Shown here piece after piece: positions 13,601 to 28,600 of a DNA stretch of 64,000 nucleotides. The notes beneath the pieces are model-generated. The model saw only the letters and a list, made by a program, of their open reading frames with translations. It did no database searches and had not been told where the DNA came from. Numbering within the stretch: position 1 is the first letter of the stretch; each line of letters begins with the position of its first letter. The DNA comes from Hetaerina americana (Eukaryota > Arthropoda > Insecta > Odonata > Calopterygidae), in the NCBI GenBank assembly GCA_022747635.1, contig JAKTNV010000001.1, positions 27,135,990 through 27,199,989 of the forward strand, given 5' to 3'. The position numbers were made by a program, and so were the translations under genes.

Positions 13601-16600
13601 AGGGTAAGATCCAGCTGTCTACTGCCACCTCTGCCTTGCAATTTATGGAAGAAATGGTGAAAGGGGCTTAGGAAGACCTGGAGATGGATATATCATTGTC
13701 TTTATTTTGGGGTGAGGTTGAGACTATGGAGTCTCTTCTGCCTCATAACCCCTAAATTATTTTACAGTTTTAGTAAAGCTTAGGAGAGTTTTTCATGATG
13801 TTGTATCTTGTATATCACCCATTTCTACTCTATGCGCATACCAAATGTGGTCAGCCTCTTGCTTTCAACTTTTGGTAAAAATTTCCTGAAACTGTCTTTA
13901 AATTTTATAGATATTTAATTCAAACCTAAGAGAAAATAGATGCACCGTGGTCTTCTTTTTTGAATTGTATGTCATGTAAACCGATACTGAACTCAAAACC
14001 TTCTTCCAAATTTTCGAGATACTTCACATTGTTTAATACTCCAAATTGTATTTTTCACTAAAATTCTTGGTGCTATTGTTAAATGTTACTGAAGTTATTT
14101 TTTCTGCTGGGAGATCCCATATTCTTTAAATATCTAAGAGTGCATGTAATAAAATAAAATGAAAATTCCTATAGCCGTAATAAGTGATTTATAAAACCTT
14201 ATACGTAAAACTTATTACAGCTATAGGAGTTTTCATTTTATTTTCTTAATTTAAGAGGCTGTAGAGCTCAATTTCTTTTATTTTAAGTACATGTATGTGG
14301 AGATTCATGAAATTGCATGGAAGCAACTATATCAAGTGTATCACCTGCAAAATTTCCAGTATTTAGATGAGCAACTGAATTATACCTCATGTAGCAATAG
14401 TTATTCATAATTTTAAATGTGCAGCTGGAATATTGATTGAAATACTATAATTATTTTCTACCATATCTGTAAAAACTTGTAAGCTAAATGCATATTTCAG
14501 CTAAGTACTGCAGTGCTACTTCTTGTGACCCCTTAACCAGCCACCTGCAGTACACGGCTGAACTCAGCCTGATTAAATGCTGTCCAAAAGAGTAGGATCC
14601 AGATTACTAAGGGTTTACTCTACTACCCATCTAAGTGCTCAGTAGCTTTTAACTTTAGTCTATCACCGCAGTCATATTTTTTGTCAGAGCCTCCTATGCC
14701 ATAGATAGTGAGAATGATGGTTCAAAATATATTTGAAAGGTTTTCGGGAATCACCGAGAAGATGCTGAAAAATGTGAAGACAAGACTTAAGGATGTACAG
14801 GAACATATAAGGAATTTGCTGCCTGCAGATGCCATTCTTGTTGGTCAATCTCTCAATTTTGACCTTCATGCAATGAAGGTATGCATTTTTTTTCATAGTT
14901 AATTTTTTTAATATTACTCTATTTATGTATGTATAAATGAACAAGCCATTAAATTTTCATTAATAAAACATTGCATTTGAATACTAAAATGTATATCTAC
15001 AAGGGTAATTTGAAAAGTTCTCTGAATGGAATAAAATAAATGACTTACCTCATTGAAACTTTTTTATTTTTCAATGTAGTCACCCTGTACACTAATGCAC
15101 TTGGTCCAACAATGTTCCAATATCTTGGTCCCATCTGGAAAATTAGTTTCCTTCAGGCCTGCAAAATATCTATCTACTTTGGCTGTTAGTTCTTTGTTTG
15201 AAGAGAATCTCCATCCACTGAAGAAAATTTTGAGCTTGGGGAAGAGATGGAAATCTGATTGAGCCAAATCAGGCGAATAATATGGGTGTAGCAATATTTC
15301 ATATCTTAGTTGCCATGGTAATGACACCTGCATGTGGGTGTGCATTGTCTTGATGAAAGATAGTTTTCTTCCTCGGCAAACAAGACTTTTTTTCTGGTAT
15401 CTTTTGCTGTAGTTGGTCCAGGAGGTAAGCGTATTATTTGTCCAGCAATTTGTGCCAGTGAGAAGATAATCTATCAGCAGAATCCCTTTTGTATCCCATA
15501 AAATTGAAGCCATCACCTTTCCGACCGACCGTATTGCTTTTGCTTTCTTTGCTGTGGTGAATCAAAATGTTTCCACTGATTTTTTGTCTCTGGAGTATAG
15601 TAATGGATCCAAGTTCATCTGTGGTCACAAACCAATGCAAAAATTCTTGTTGGTTGCTCTTAAAATAGGTGAAACATTGTTTGGAAATTTCCATTCTGAT
15701 GCATTTGTAATCCTGCGTCAAAAGTCTTGGCACCCATCTAGCAGATAATTTTCTCATATCCTATTCCACTGTTAAAATGTGATATGCCCGGTCAGATGAC
15801 ATCCTTACAGCTTCAGCAATTTCTAGCCTTTTCAGTCTACAATCCTTCACAGCCATTTTATGCACTTTTAAATAATTTCTGGCATAGAGGCACATTTTGG
15901 CTGACCACTATATGGTTCATCATCTAAGCTGTTCTGACCAAACTTAAAATTATTTGTCCCCTTGGCAACAATTGAATATGGAAGAGCAAAATCTACCAGA
16001 GTGTTCTGAAAGTTTGTATGAATTTCCTTTGCTTTCATACCTTTCTTTACAAAGTATTTAATCACTTCTAAAATCTCAATTTTTTCCATCTTCACAAATC
16101 CCTTCTCCAGAACATTAACAGAGAGGCAGATCTCATCCCAGAGCAATGACATGTTACATGCTTACTCGTAAAGGAGTACCTATTACTACTTGCGAAATCT
16201 GTTGTGCTGACATCTGATGGTGATTGTGAGAACTTTTCAAACTACCCTCATGTATTCCCTCTTAGAAACTGCAGGAGATGCCGCTAGAGTAACTTCTAAT
16301 GGCGTCTTTCGCTAATGTACATTTCAATGCAACAATTTCAGAGTGTAAAAATCATTTGCCTTGACCAGGATTCGAGCCCGGATCCCTCAATATCCAGTCG
16401 AGTGCTTTAGCCAGTTAAGACAATGTATGCTTGGCAATATTTTGTACCATTGTTTCAAAAAAATTAAATTTTACGGAATTGCCACTAGGGAGGTGATTTT
16501 TTTGATTTAGAATAAATGTAATAATGTTCTTATTTTATGTATTTATTGAATTTTGGCAATACATTGTGTGGTTTTGTCATTCAGTTAATAAATTGTAATA

Positions 16601-19600
16601 AAATGGAATATTGAATATCAAATTTCTTTCTATCCTAGATGATGCATCCCTATGTGATTGACACCTCAATAGTGTACAACCTGAGTGGTGACAGATGTAG
16701 AAGGACAAAGCTTGCCACACTCTCCCGTCTATTTCTTTCTGAAAATATTCAGTGTGCTGGGGCAAAAGGTCATGATTCTGTAGAGGATGCCTCGGCTGCT
16801 ATGAAATTGGTTTTGCTAAAGCTGTCTAAAAGTGAGTATGAAAGAAAGTAAAAATTGGTAGTCATGTGGCCTTGGTAAGTTAAATATAGCTTTTTAGCTT
16901 TCACTCGCTGAATAACTAGTTGTCTAATAACTAATAATTAATAGCTGGCCAAAGTCTAAAATTTTCTATAGTCACTATGCCAAGCAATTTCACAATAGCA
17001 GGACCATCACAGTGGAAATATTAGCTATTTCTGCTCAAGTGGAGACAGGCTATTTTCAATTGAGACATTGAAGATATTCTTACAATTTGAGTAGTCAACA
17101 GAGAAGACTTTAGTTAAATCAATGACACTCCTTGTTTGATTAACTTAAATTAATATTTAAGCACAATATAATGTTGTTTTTTTTAGAAAATATATGTTTT
17201 ATCAACATGCTCTCTCTATTTTTCAATGTTTGATTCCAACTTTAGCTGTGGTAATTAACATCTAGCTCTTGAGGCGGTTTTTTGTATGGAAACAATCATA
17301 TAATTGCAACGAGTTATTTTTTTAAATACTCAAGGAATTTGATTTATGATGTTAAAGTTTGTTGAAGTTTATTTAGGGAAAATCATTCCATTTTAAATGT
17401 TCAACATGTTTGGATCCCATATTTCAGTGGTCATAATTTTTATTTTTATTTAGATAGTATTTGTTCTTTACTCATGTATGTAACACTTAATTATGTGTTA
17501 AATAACTGACGAGAATTCATTCAATTGGAATGCTGATATATTAAGTGTAGCATGTAGCAAATCACGCCCAAAGTATGGTTCCCTTGATTATCTTGAAAAG
17601 AAGTAGTTAATAGTATGGATACTCATTTCTTTCACGGTGGTCATTTTATATTATGAGAGATTCAACACTTGCATGAAAATGGAAATTGTATAATTCATTC
17701 TTATTAAATCACTGTGTACAAATTTTCTGCTCTTTTGTTTCTCAATGGGACAATAATTTCATTCAGTTTGCAATACCATCAAAACTCATAAATGGATTTG
17801 GATTATACAAGGTCTTTCCCAAAAATAGTAAGACTGGTCAATTAAAAACATTTATTGCCAGAATGGATACATTCATTCAAAAGTATTCGAATTAGTATCC
17901 TTCTGCATCCACTAACCACTGCCAGTGGGTTTTCTATGCCTCGTATGCCTTCTGGAAGGTGGGGCTTGCTAAGCTCCTTGTCACGGCCTGTTGCAACGCT
18001 TCCATGGAGCTGTGGTGACATCCTTTCTGCACAGATTTGAGGCGGGGGATTACTTTGAGAAAGATTTTGGGTGGGGCGTTTTCTAAAAAATTTGAATCCT
18101 CCGTCACATGACCGAGAAGGTTTTGGTAGATGCACGTGTGTTTCCTTTTGTTCGTTTGAGGGCACTTGTGGTGCCAGTTTCGCACACACCTTTCTCATGC
18201 TCCTATTTTCGGTCACAAGTCGATGCATGTAACTTTAAGAAATACCTACAGGGTCGCACCCAAAAGTGGTAGGACTGTTTTTTTTACAAGAGTTTTATTG
18301 ACGATATACTTACATCAACTTAATAATCTTCAAAGTATGCTCCTTGAGCTGCTACACTGCTTAGTATAACGTTGCTCCCATTCCCCGTACGCCCGCTGGA
18401 AATTTTCTTTGGGGATGCCGTTGATGACCCTCGTCGAAGCCTCTTGAACGGCCTTTATCGAGTCAAAACTTCGTCCCTTGAGCTGTCTTTTCATCAGGGG
18501 GAAGAAGAAGAAGTCCGGTGGTGCCAGATCGGTAGAATAGGGTGGGTGCGGCAACGTGGCAACGCCGTATTTGGCCAGGAGCTGTCTGACGACGAGCGTG
18601 CCATGGCAGAATTTTCGGCACCATCTTGGCGCACACCTTGCGCATGGCCAAGTCCTGTGAAATAATGCGTTGGACGTTGGATGCAGACAGACCCAACTGG
18701 TCTGCAATTTCTTCACTGGTTAAGCGTCGGTCTGTGTTCAGCAGTGTCCTCACTCTGTCCACATTCGTGTCGGTTCTTGCCGTCGACGGCCGTCCGGAGT
18801 GATGGTCGTCTTCAACGAGCTCCCTACCCTCTTTAAACAACTTGTGCCACTCAAATACTGTGGAACGGCTGAAGGCAGTGTCCCCATAAGCCTGCTTGAT
18901 CATATCGAGGGTCTCAGTGGCCGTCTTCCCGAGTTTCGCACAAAGCTTCACGGAATAACGTTGCTCTAAATTCAGATTCATTTTGTTTTTCGACGCGGAC
19001 AAAAAACTTGCTTCACTAAAAACGGTGTCCTCACTCAACGACAGCCCGCAGGCGACTGAGGTTGGTGTCAGTCTGTTGCTAAGAGCCCCCTCCACCTTAC
19101 CCTGCCAGGCAGACCCCCCTCCACCGCTCCGTTCGCGCCAGAGAAAATCAGTCCTACCACTTTTGGGTGCGTCCCTGTAGTTCATCAGAAATCATGCAAA
19201 ACAATCTGTGATCCCTGTCTAACAAAGCCTCTACTCTTGCAAGATTTCCATCACTTTCATCAGAGGTCGACGGACATCCTGAATGTTCAGCAACTTCAAA
19301 TTTACTGTACCCTCCCGAAACAATTGTGCTGCACAAAAACACCCGATCTACCAATGGTGTTATACCCATGTCACACCATATTACACCACCAAGCTGCCTT
19401 GAGCACATCATGAATCTCTTTCCCAGTTTTTCATGAAATTTAATGGCGTAGCAACGTTCCAATAACCATTTCATGACGGAGCGTAATAAGATCGCGTTAT
19501 AAAGGTTTTCCATGATGAACAATCAGCATCCTGCAAAGCCTGGGAGCCAACTGCCACCAGCCTTTCACAAGACTCCCCTCCCTCGAACCCAGCCAGAGAA

Positions 19601-22600
19601 ACTGCTGCCCATCCACGTCTGTCAATTTAGAAAAAAAATAAGTCTTTCTAAGTTTGGGACCTACCTTGTAATTCTAAACACCCACAGGATTTCCCAGTTT
19701 TGATTATTTTTTGAGATCAGCAGTGTAAGTGAATATGTAATTTAGGTGATAGTTCAACATATTAGTGATGTATTAAAATTGAGTTTTACCAAGTTGTGAA
19801 GGATGACTATAATTGTAACTTCGAACAGAGAGGAACTTTCAAGATCTAGGTTATGATCCAAAGGTGATATTTAAATAGATACCATCTTGTGTATGAATTT
19901 GAGGTAGGTCTGTTCTACTATGCCCTTCCCGAGGCAGTAATATTTGAATAATATGCTCTGAATGTTGATGGGTCATAAGAATATCTGCAATGCTTAAAAA
20001 AACATTTTCTCTCTCATCCACCTTCATGTGTATTTTTCCAGCTAAAAAGGAGACAGTCAACCAGATGAACTTTATGTCTTATTTTGAAAATGAAAAAGCT
20101 TTAGTCTGGATGTCAGTATTTGAAATAATATCAAGAACCAGACAAAGTTTGAGTAATTGAACTGTTACAACTTAGCATTTCTACTTAGTTTACATGCATC
20201 TTGTAATTCTACAATTTGTTTGATTGTTAATAAAAAAATTGATTTTATCATTACGGTCATGATAGCAAAGGTTATGAGCCAGCACTTTTGTGCCAACCAT
20301 GTTAACTAAAACAGTTCATTTTTTCAATTAATTCATTACTATCAAAAAAACCAGTCCATTAATTTCAATGAAAAACCACATATTATATATTACCTTTAGA
20401 AACTTATTTCATTATAGAAATACACCCATAGCATGACATTTGCCGTACTGTAAGATGTCTTTAAAGCTTTTTTTTGATGGAGAAAATAATTCACTATTTT
20501 AAAGTATTGTAATGAGCTTTTTTAATTCTCAAGCAGCTCTTTAAGTTTTGTGAAAAACCTTCAGCCAATGAATATGCTATTATTGCCTTAAAAATAGTGC
20601 AACCACCGGATTGTTTGTAAAAAATCAATACTGTATGAAAATGCATGCTAGTGGCAGGTAGTTGGTTTCCCAGTTGATTTGTATAGCCTAGCGTGTAAAA
20701 TATGAATGTCTATTACAATACCATCCATTTAGTCTTAGAATTTAGCTAAATAGTATTTTTAACATGATCTTCAGCAATAACAAGCTTTTAACATGAGGAG
20801 TAATTTTTATAGGGATGGTAAATAATCAGTGTGGCAATAATCCATTGTATGTTTAATTTTTCCTTGTATATTCAATTTGAAAATGTCTGATACATCGGCG
20901 AACTCATTCAAGAAGTCTGTTCTACCATTCTCTGTGTGCTTGCTCAATTCTTATACTTTTAGGTACTAGTTCTCTCAATGTAAGTTTTAATTCATTCTCT
21001 GCTTGCTTCATTAGATAATAGGTAGTAATTGTGTATGTGCTTGTTTTAGGTATGCACTTCGGAGATGCTGTAGTAAGTGATCTAGTGGCAAGGCAGGCTA
21101 GTAAAAAATCTAAGCAGAGCTCTCGTCAGAAGAGATTGGCACAAGACCTGGAGATGGGGGCCAATGGAGTTGCGGCTTATGCTACATCTGTATTTACCCA
21201 TGTAAATAGGGGGAAACATGCAGGTAAGTAGGCAGTGCAGTGTTCATTGTCTTTTCCATTAACTGCACACCTCATTGTGACTTGGGCTTATTTTGAGTTT
21301 CATGTTCTTTCACATTATGGTATTTGCCTTTTTATTGAAACTGTGAAAACTGATTTTATCCTGGTTAGTCAGTAAACTGTATGTATCTCATGATGGTGGA
21401 GTGCAAACACTGAATGGTATACTTAGAGACACCGCAGTGAAGGAGCTCCAACACAAAACTTGCAAACTGCTGTACAAACTATCCCAGTGACCATAAAAAC
21501 TAATTAGCAGCTAAAAGAATACGATGCATTCAGGGGAAGTGGGTATACTACCTTGATCAAAAAGTTCCCGGAATAACCACCGTGTGGCGCTCCCATCGTT
21601 CCGATTTGAGTTCTGTTTTTTTGTTAAATTGGTACATCTGTTGTTGATATTCCCTTTAAATCTTAGTGTCATAACTTGACATTTGCAAAAGTTACGTAGC
21701 CAAGAGTACATCTATCTCTGTGTGTGTTGGCGATTTTTTACAATTTCAGAAATGGATTTAAATTTGCAACAACGAACTTGTATTAAATTTTGCGTAAAAA
21801 ACGGATTTAGTGGCGCACGGACGTTGGAAATGTTGGAAAAGTGTTTCGGCAACGATTCTCTAAAAAAAGCGGTCGTTTACCAGTGGCACGAGCGGTTCAG
21901 AAGTGGTCGTGAGTCAATCGAAGATGATGAACGCAGTGGCAGACCATCGACATCGAAAGTCGGTGAAAAAATTGATAAAGTAAAAGAAATGTTGGTCAAT
22001 AACCGCAAATTAACCATCAGAGAAATAGCGGAGGACTTGAACATTGCCTATGGATCCGCCCAAGACATTGTGGTTAATGATTTGGGTTTCCGTCGTGTAG
22101 CAGCAAAGTTGGTGCCAAAAGACCTCAATTTCATGCAAAAAAGAGACCGTGTTGACGTCGCAAAAGACATGATTTGCGAGGCTGAATCCGATCCCACATT
22201 CATCAAAAGGATCATTACTGGAGACGAGACGTGGGTTTATGAGTACGACACGCAATCCAGACATCAGGCAAGTGAATGGCGTTCACCAAATGAGCCGAGA
22301 CCAAAAAAACCACGTCGTTTTCAGTCAAAAAAGAAGGCAATGCTGACGGTTTTCATGGATTACAACGGTGTAGTGCATCATGAATTTTTGCCAGAAGGCC
22401 AGACAGTAAACAAAGAGTATTATTTGGGCGTTATGAGACGTTTGCGTGAAGCAATTCGCCGAAAGAGACCAGAAATGTGGGCAGAAAACTCGTGGATTTT
22501 GCACCATGATAACGCACCGTCGCACAGTGCTATCATTATTCGTAATTTTTTGACGAAAAATGCAACAAATACCATCCAACAGCCACCGAATTCACCTGAT

Positions 22601-25600
22601 TTGGCTCCCTGTGACTTCTTTCTGTTCAATCGAGTTAAAAAACCATTACGGGGAACGCGTTTTAGCAGCCGAGAGGAAGTAATGGAAAAATCGCAGGAAG
22701 CACTGATGGACATACCGAAAACCGACCGTAACTTTTGCAAATGTCAAGTTATGACACTAAGATTTAAAGGGAATATCAACAACAGATGTACCAATTTAAC
22801 AAAAAAAACAGAACTCAAATCGGAACGATGGGAGCGCCACACGGTGGTTATTCCGGGAACTTTTTGATCAAGGTAGTATGACATTAGCATATACCCACCT
22901 GGGGGATGGCTAACAGTAGGAGTGTGCAAAGTTCTAATTCATTATTATCAATTTAAAATTTAATCAATCTCAATACTAATGAATTGAATCATGCTGAATT
23001 CCCATTGCACAAAAAATATTTAATTTTGTTAGTTTTTGCTTATGTATGAATGTATTTACTTTAAAATGTAATTAGGGGGCATAAGCACCTCTTCTTCATC
23101 TTCCCACCAATTTCTTTTTTCATAAATTCTGTCGTGCCTAAAATCTGTATTTTATAGTTCGTCTATGTATTTTTTAATTTGGTCAGAATCCTCTGGTTTT
23201 AGTAACACATGTTTAGTAGTACATGGGAATGTGTATGGATGGACCTTTCTCACCCAATGTCATTGCTTTCACTCTTCAGTAGTGCAAGCTTATTACACCT
23301 TCGTGTGAACTATGTCCTCACACTCTTTCCACCACATTTCTTTTGCATTATAAGCTTCTTGATTTAGTTTATTTAACTCTTTGTACTTTAATTATTCCTA
23401 AGGATCTGTTGACATGTTACTCTATTTCCTTCTCTTGTCCTCCTAATTATCCCTTTTATATTACTAATCTCTCCATTCGCATAATAATAATTTTTCTTCA
23501 TCATGTCTCCCCATATACTAGCCCTGTCATTTTGTTTGCTGCTTTCATTATCTATTTCAAGAGATATTGCCACCATTCTTTTTCTTGAGCTCACTCCAAA
23601 TGCCAAATTTTAATTTGCTATATTTTTAGACTTCCTTTTTATCCTGGCCAAACCTTAAGCAATCATATTGAAATGAAATTATTGACTTTGTGATTCGACA
23701 CACTTTTAATTAAACACATGACCCAGGTTTTGATGTTGAACATCATCATCAGATGGTCCTTAGAGAAGCAAACCCTTCAGAAAGGAAACATCGAGGTTAA
23801 ACTAGACATTTCCCTGGAGCTCCTTAAAATCTCACAGAAGTAAAAAAGAAAAGTGTTTTACAGAGTTCAAGGCCTTGAAGTCCATTATACATTCAGTGAC
23901 AGCTGAAAATTGATCATCAAAAAGCAGATAAAGGCCCAAAGGTGATTGTATTAGAAAGAAATACTTGGCGAAGACTTCATCAGAGACAATAATATTCAAG
24001 TACTTCATTCTGACCCAACCCCCAAGTTTCAACAAGAAATTAACAAAGTGATTTAATTCAGTGATACTTTTTTTAAAAGTTGTGAAATTTTCAAACTAGT
24101 ATAAATGAATCCCTCGGAACCACGGTTTTTCGGGCTACCAAAAGTTAAAAAAAAATGAGATTCTGATCAGACCAGTAGTATCAAATATGTCAGCTCCCAA
24201 CCACATGCTTGTGGAAAGACTTAATGAACTCTTTAGAGAGGTTTTCAAATTTTCCACGGAATATGGTGTAGTGAATTCCTTGAACCTTGTCAGCAAGCTA
24301 ATGAAAAAAGGTCATCCCGAAAAAGTGCATGGTTGTTGCTTTCGATGTATGCAACCTTTTCAACAACTTGCCACCCATGGAAGCTGTGAACCTGGCCGAG
24401 GACATCCTCCTCCGGAAATATATCCCAGTGCCAGTTATTAATGAACTCTGCTTATTACTAATGACGTTTGTTTCCCATAATTATTTTATTTTTAATGGTA
24501 CATATTTCCAACAACCCAATGGTTTAGCCATGGGCTCGACCTTGTCCCCACTCCTGGCCGATATTTATATGGACAATTTTGAAAAAGTTTTGTTTTCCTT
24601 AGCTCACCCTCCCATTAATAATGTATTTGGTTGGTTTAGATATGTAGACGATATCTTCTGTGTGTGAACAGGTTCCGATTGGCAACTAGATCAGTTTCAG
24701 CACATTTAAATTCGGTCAATTCTAATGCACAATTCACGTGTGAAAAAGAGGAAAAATGTTCCCTAAAGTTCCTCGATCTATCCATTAGTAAAGACAAAGA
24801 CAGGTACTCCATTTTTCGGAAGGAAATGTATGGACCAATTAATTAATTCATCTTCAAAGCATTGCTTCACCCATAGCTTTCGGCATTTCATGCAATGACC
24901 CACCAATTAGCCTCTATCCCTCTGTCAAAACTCAGTATAAATAAGGAACTTAATGTAGTTAAAATCTTAGCAGTAAACAGTGGCTATTCAGAAGATCTAA
25001 TTAATATGCTTTACTGGAAGAAACTTATGAAAATAGCCTTAAGCCACATTTACAACCCCGAATATTTAAAAGATCTCACTGCCAAATGGCAACGAATACT
25101 CTATCTGCGGAATATTTCTCTCTCTCTAAAGAAAAAATTAAATATGCTATTTACAGGGGTTCATGCCTTAAGAACCTGATCTCTCACACTGAAGACAAAG
25201 TCCCCAAAAAAACGAGAGAAGTGGAGTGTATGATTAAAGTGCTCTGACTGTTATACAAAGTATATTGGGCAAACAGGATGGAAATTTAAAGAAATTATAA
25301 AATTATACAAAATAAAAAAAACAAAAATATAACATCCCTCTTTGGAAATCATCTCATCGAGAATGACTACAGAAATGACTTTCTGACTAAAATTCTTCAT
25401 TTTGAAAATAAAGGTCGAAGGGTTGATGCTTTGGAGCAGTTGGAAATTTTGAAATGCGTCCGTTGCAAGGATGAACTTGCTAACAAAATTTTGTATCTCT
25501 CCCACTCCCCACTTCTTCCAAATCAACGATTGACACCGAAAGATGTAATTCTCTTTTCCTCCCAGCTATATTTTAACCTTTTTACCCCTCCAACCTCCCT

Positions 25601-28600
25601 TCCTCGATTAGGAGGTATAGAAACCAAGTTTGCTTCTATGAGAACCACCTGATGATGACGTTCAACATCGAAACATGGGTCATGATTTTAAAAGAAGTGT
25701 GTGGAATTACTAAGTCAAAAATTTCATGCCATTTCTATGTGTTATGCAAATTCCATAAAGTTGTGCCGGAGACAACAAATTTTCTTGAGCAATCAATTTG
25801 CTCATCTATCTCCCCATTTTGTCCTCTTGCATGTGGTATTAAAGGTCATGGTAATGAATGAATTCAATGAGCAATAATTAATTGGGTTGCCTTTGACAAT
25901 TGAGTTGACCCATTAAAGCATTCAGAATGGCGAGTTATTTTTCATTCCTGTCAAGAACATACATGAAAAGTTAATGCTATTAGTTTGCTTTTCTTAGCTA
26001 ATTTTAATAATGCTAATATTAGTGGAAAAGAATATGCTTTTTTTATATTTTCTATATGATGCAATTAAATCTTTTCTTCTTCATCTATTAACATATGCAG
26101 TATTGACAATTCTGTTTCTTGAGTATCTGTTTCCTCCATATGCTTGAGTTGTTTTTCATAGCTGTTTACTGATTATGAATGTTAGTTTTAGTTTTCCATG
26201 GGATTTTTGAAGTACATGTTTAATGCTCAGTCATCATCTTCAGGAACAAAATACAAATGTCTCCTTGCAATGTTGTGTATATATAGGGTAAACTGTGGGT
26301 GAGAGATTTGGGAAAAAGGAGAGGTGGGAGAGGAGAGTATGGGCAATAAAGGTGGTACGTTCATGGGGATTGTTTGCCAAATGTCAAGTTGTGACTTTAT
26401 GACTAAGTCACGTTTCTTCTTATGTTTTACCATCTTACATTGTTCTCGCACATCAAGTCTTCTTCCTTGAGACCAAAAATGTTGTTTGTTTGTGGGCACA
26501 AACATGGGCTGGTGTAAAGATTCCATCAGATGCCTTGCCATTAAGGATAGTTTTTCCGACTCAACTTCGTGGGTTAATTCTATCGCTGAAATTTCTTTCA
26601 TTTGACAAATGCATACATCCCACATGTCGCAGATTTTCTGGTGTACATCATTTTTCTATTTGGGTCCAATTTCTTTTCTATTACCAAGCTATTTTCACAG
26701 TACTTGTATGGTGGTACTATAAAATTTTACTTAAAATTCCTTTCGGGGGTGAAGATGAGCTTCTTTTTATGAAAAGGAAGAGTGGGGAGTTTTGGAGTTA
26801 CTCTTGAGATAGTTTGCTTCATTTTATTTGTTTATTGCAAACTATCCATCAGTAATGAGTTATATCAGTTGGATGTTGTAATGAATTTTGTTTGATATCC
26901 TTCACTGCACTTTTTCTCATCCTTTGCAATAATTGACCCGACGACGTCCAATCTAAGTCTTGTGGTATGGTGGCTCAATCTGCTGGCGTATATTTCCAAC
27001 CATCCATTTGCCATTCACTGGCTATAAATGTATACCTCTATACTGGTTATATACCTATATATAACCTATATCTACCACAAAATGGTATACTTCTTCACCT
27101 TTTGAAGCCATATTTGATTCTATTTCAAATATATGCCAAGCAAAGGAACTTGATACCGAGTGGACAACTTGTGAATTACTCTACGCGAGATCTTTGACAT
27201 TTGCTTCAGGAGTTTTGACAGAATTCCTTAAACTAATAAACTTTTATTGTAGTGTTTATGTTGAGATCATTTGGATTAAACCATCTCTCCCTGCAGTCAT
27301 TCCTTGTTCCTAAACCATAATCACCTACTTCACTACCATCTCTTCCTTTGCCACCAGTGTGTTTCAATCCCCCATCACTATCAAATGTTTTTTTTACAGT
27401 TATGCCCACAGTTCTTTTCTATAAATGATCACTCATCCTATTGACTTTTTCCCCGCAATAATTACATGGTGGCATGTATACCCGAATAATGACCAAGTGT
27501 TGGTTGGTTCAACCATTCTTCTACTAATAGTATTCCTACTTGCCTGCTCTTATCTTTATTGTACTTCTCTTTACCTTTTTGTCCAATATATTGCCACCTT
27601 CACTCTTCTTCTCTCTTTCCCTCCACCTTATATTACCCTACAACAATTGCTTCAGTAATCCCTGATACCTTTCCATCTCACCTTGCACAATCTAAAATAA
27701 TGATTCCTCTTACAATCTCTCATTCCATATTTTTTAAAGTTTCCTTTCCCTCATTTCAGGAGATGATTTATTTCCCGGAAGTCTTATTTCTTCCACTGCC
27801 AGGCCCAACCCTGGCGATTGGTGAAATTGTCGTAGTTTCCAGGACTCAGTCTCTGTTATGTTCATCATCATACCATTCTTGGTGTAGATAATTGAGGTGG
27901 TTTCCCATTGCCTTCCTCAATAGCATTTTGGATATGATACCATCACTTAAATGACTACCCCACTGAAATTAGATACCTTTCGACCTATCTGACATGGGTG
28001 ACCCTACCAGCAGTTTTCAGCACAGTTGTAGGATTCATTTGAACATGCAATTTCTTCTATCGCATCTAGGTTGTAGTCAATGGAGAGGGATCGATAAAGT
28101 ATCTCGTATGATTTCACTGTTACTGAATTTTACCAAGTGGTTTAATTTTTTTTTCATTTATTTTGGGTACTTAAAAACATTTTGATGTGTATCATTCATA
28201 AATACCAAAAGCAAGTGCCAAAGATAATTCTGCTAAACATGAAGTAATTTATTTTTTCATTGCAGCTGCCATTGTTGGCATGGAAGATACAATTAGTGAA
28301 TATGAGTCATATGTTGACATAAGGAACTCTGAAAAAGACTATGTGGATTTTAGTCACAGTGAAGGAAAGCCTCCAAATCTACTACGATTGCAACATCCAT
28401 CGGAAGTCATTACCTCTGCATGTGAAAATATGTTGGAGCATCAACTGTGTATAGTGCATTTAGCCAAAGACTCGGTTGGAAAAAAATTAAGAACTCTTCG
28501 AAGGTGGTGTACAAAAATAGTAGAGCATGCTGCACCATGCTCTTTGTGCATTTTGATTCTAGGTGGCACGGATAATTTAAATGGAGCCTGTTTCATTCAT

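Noticed and set aside
22010..22740. Antisense frames within the mariner at 21548, repeated at 36785-37530
   Set aside because: They are antisense shadows of the transposase; identity follows from the transposase copies being nearly identical.
26227..26625. 132-codon frame on the - strand in the Rexo5 last intron
   Set aside because: No known domain; the 3' half is pyrimidine-rich repeat tail, so a gene is not supported.
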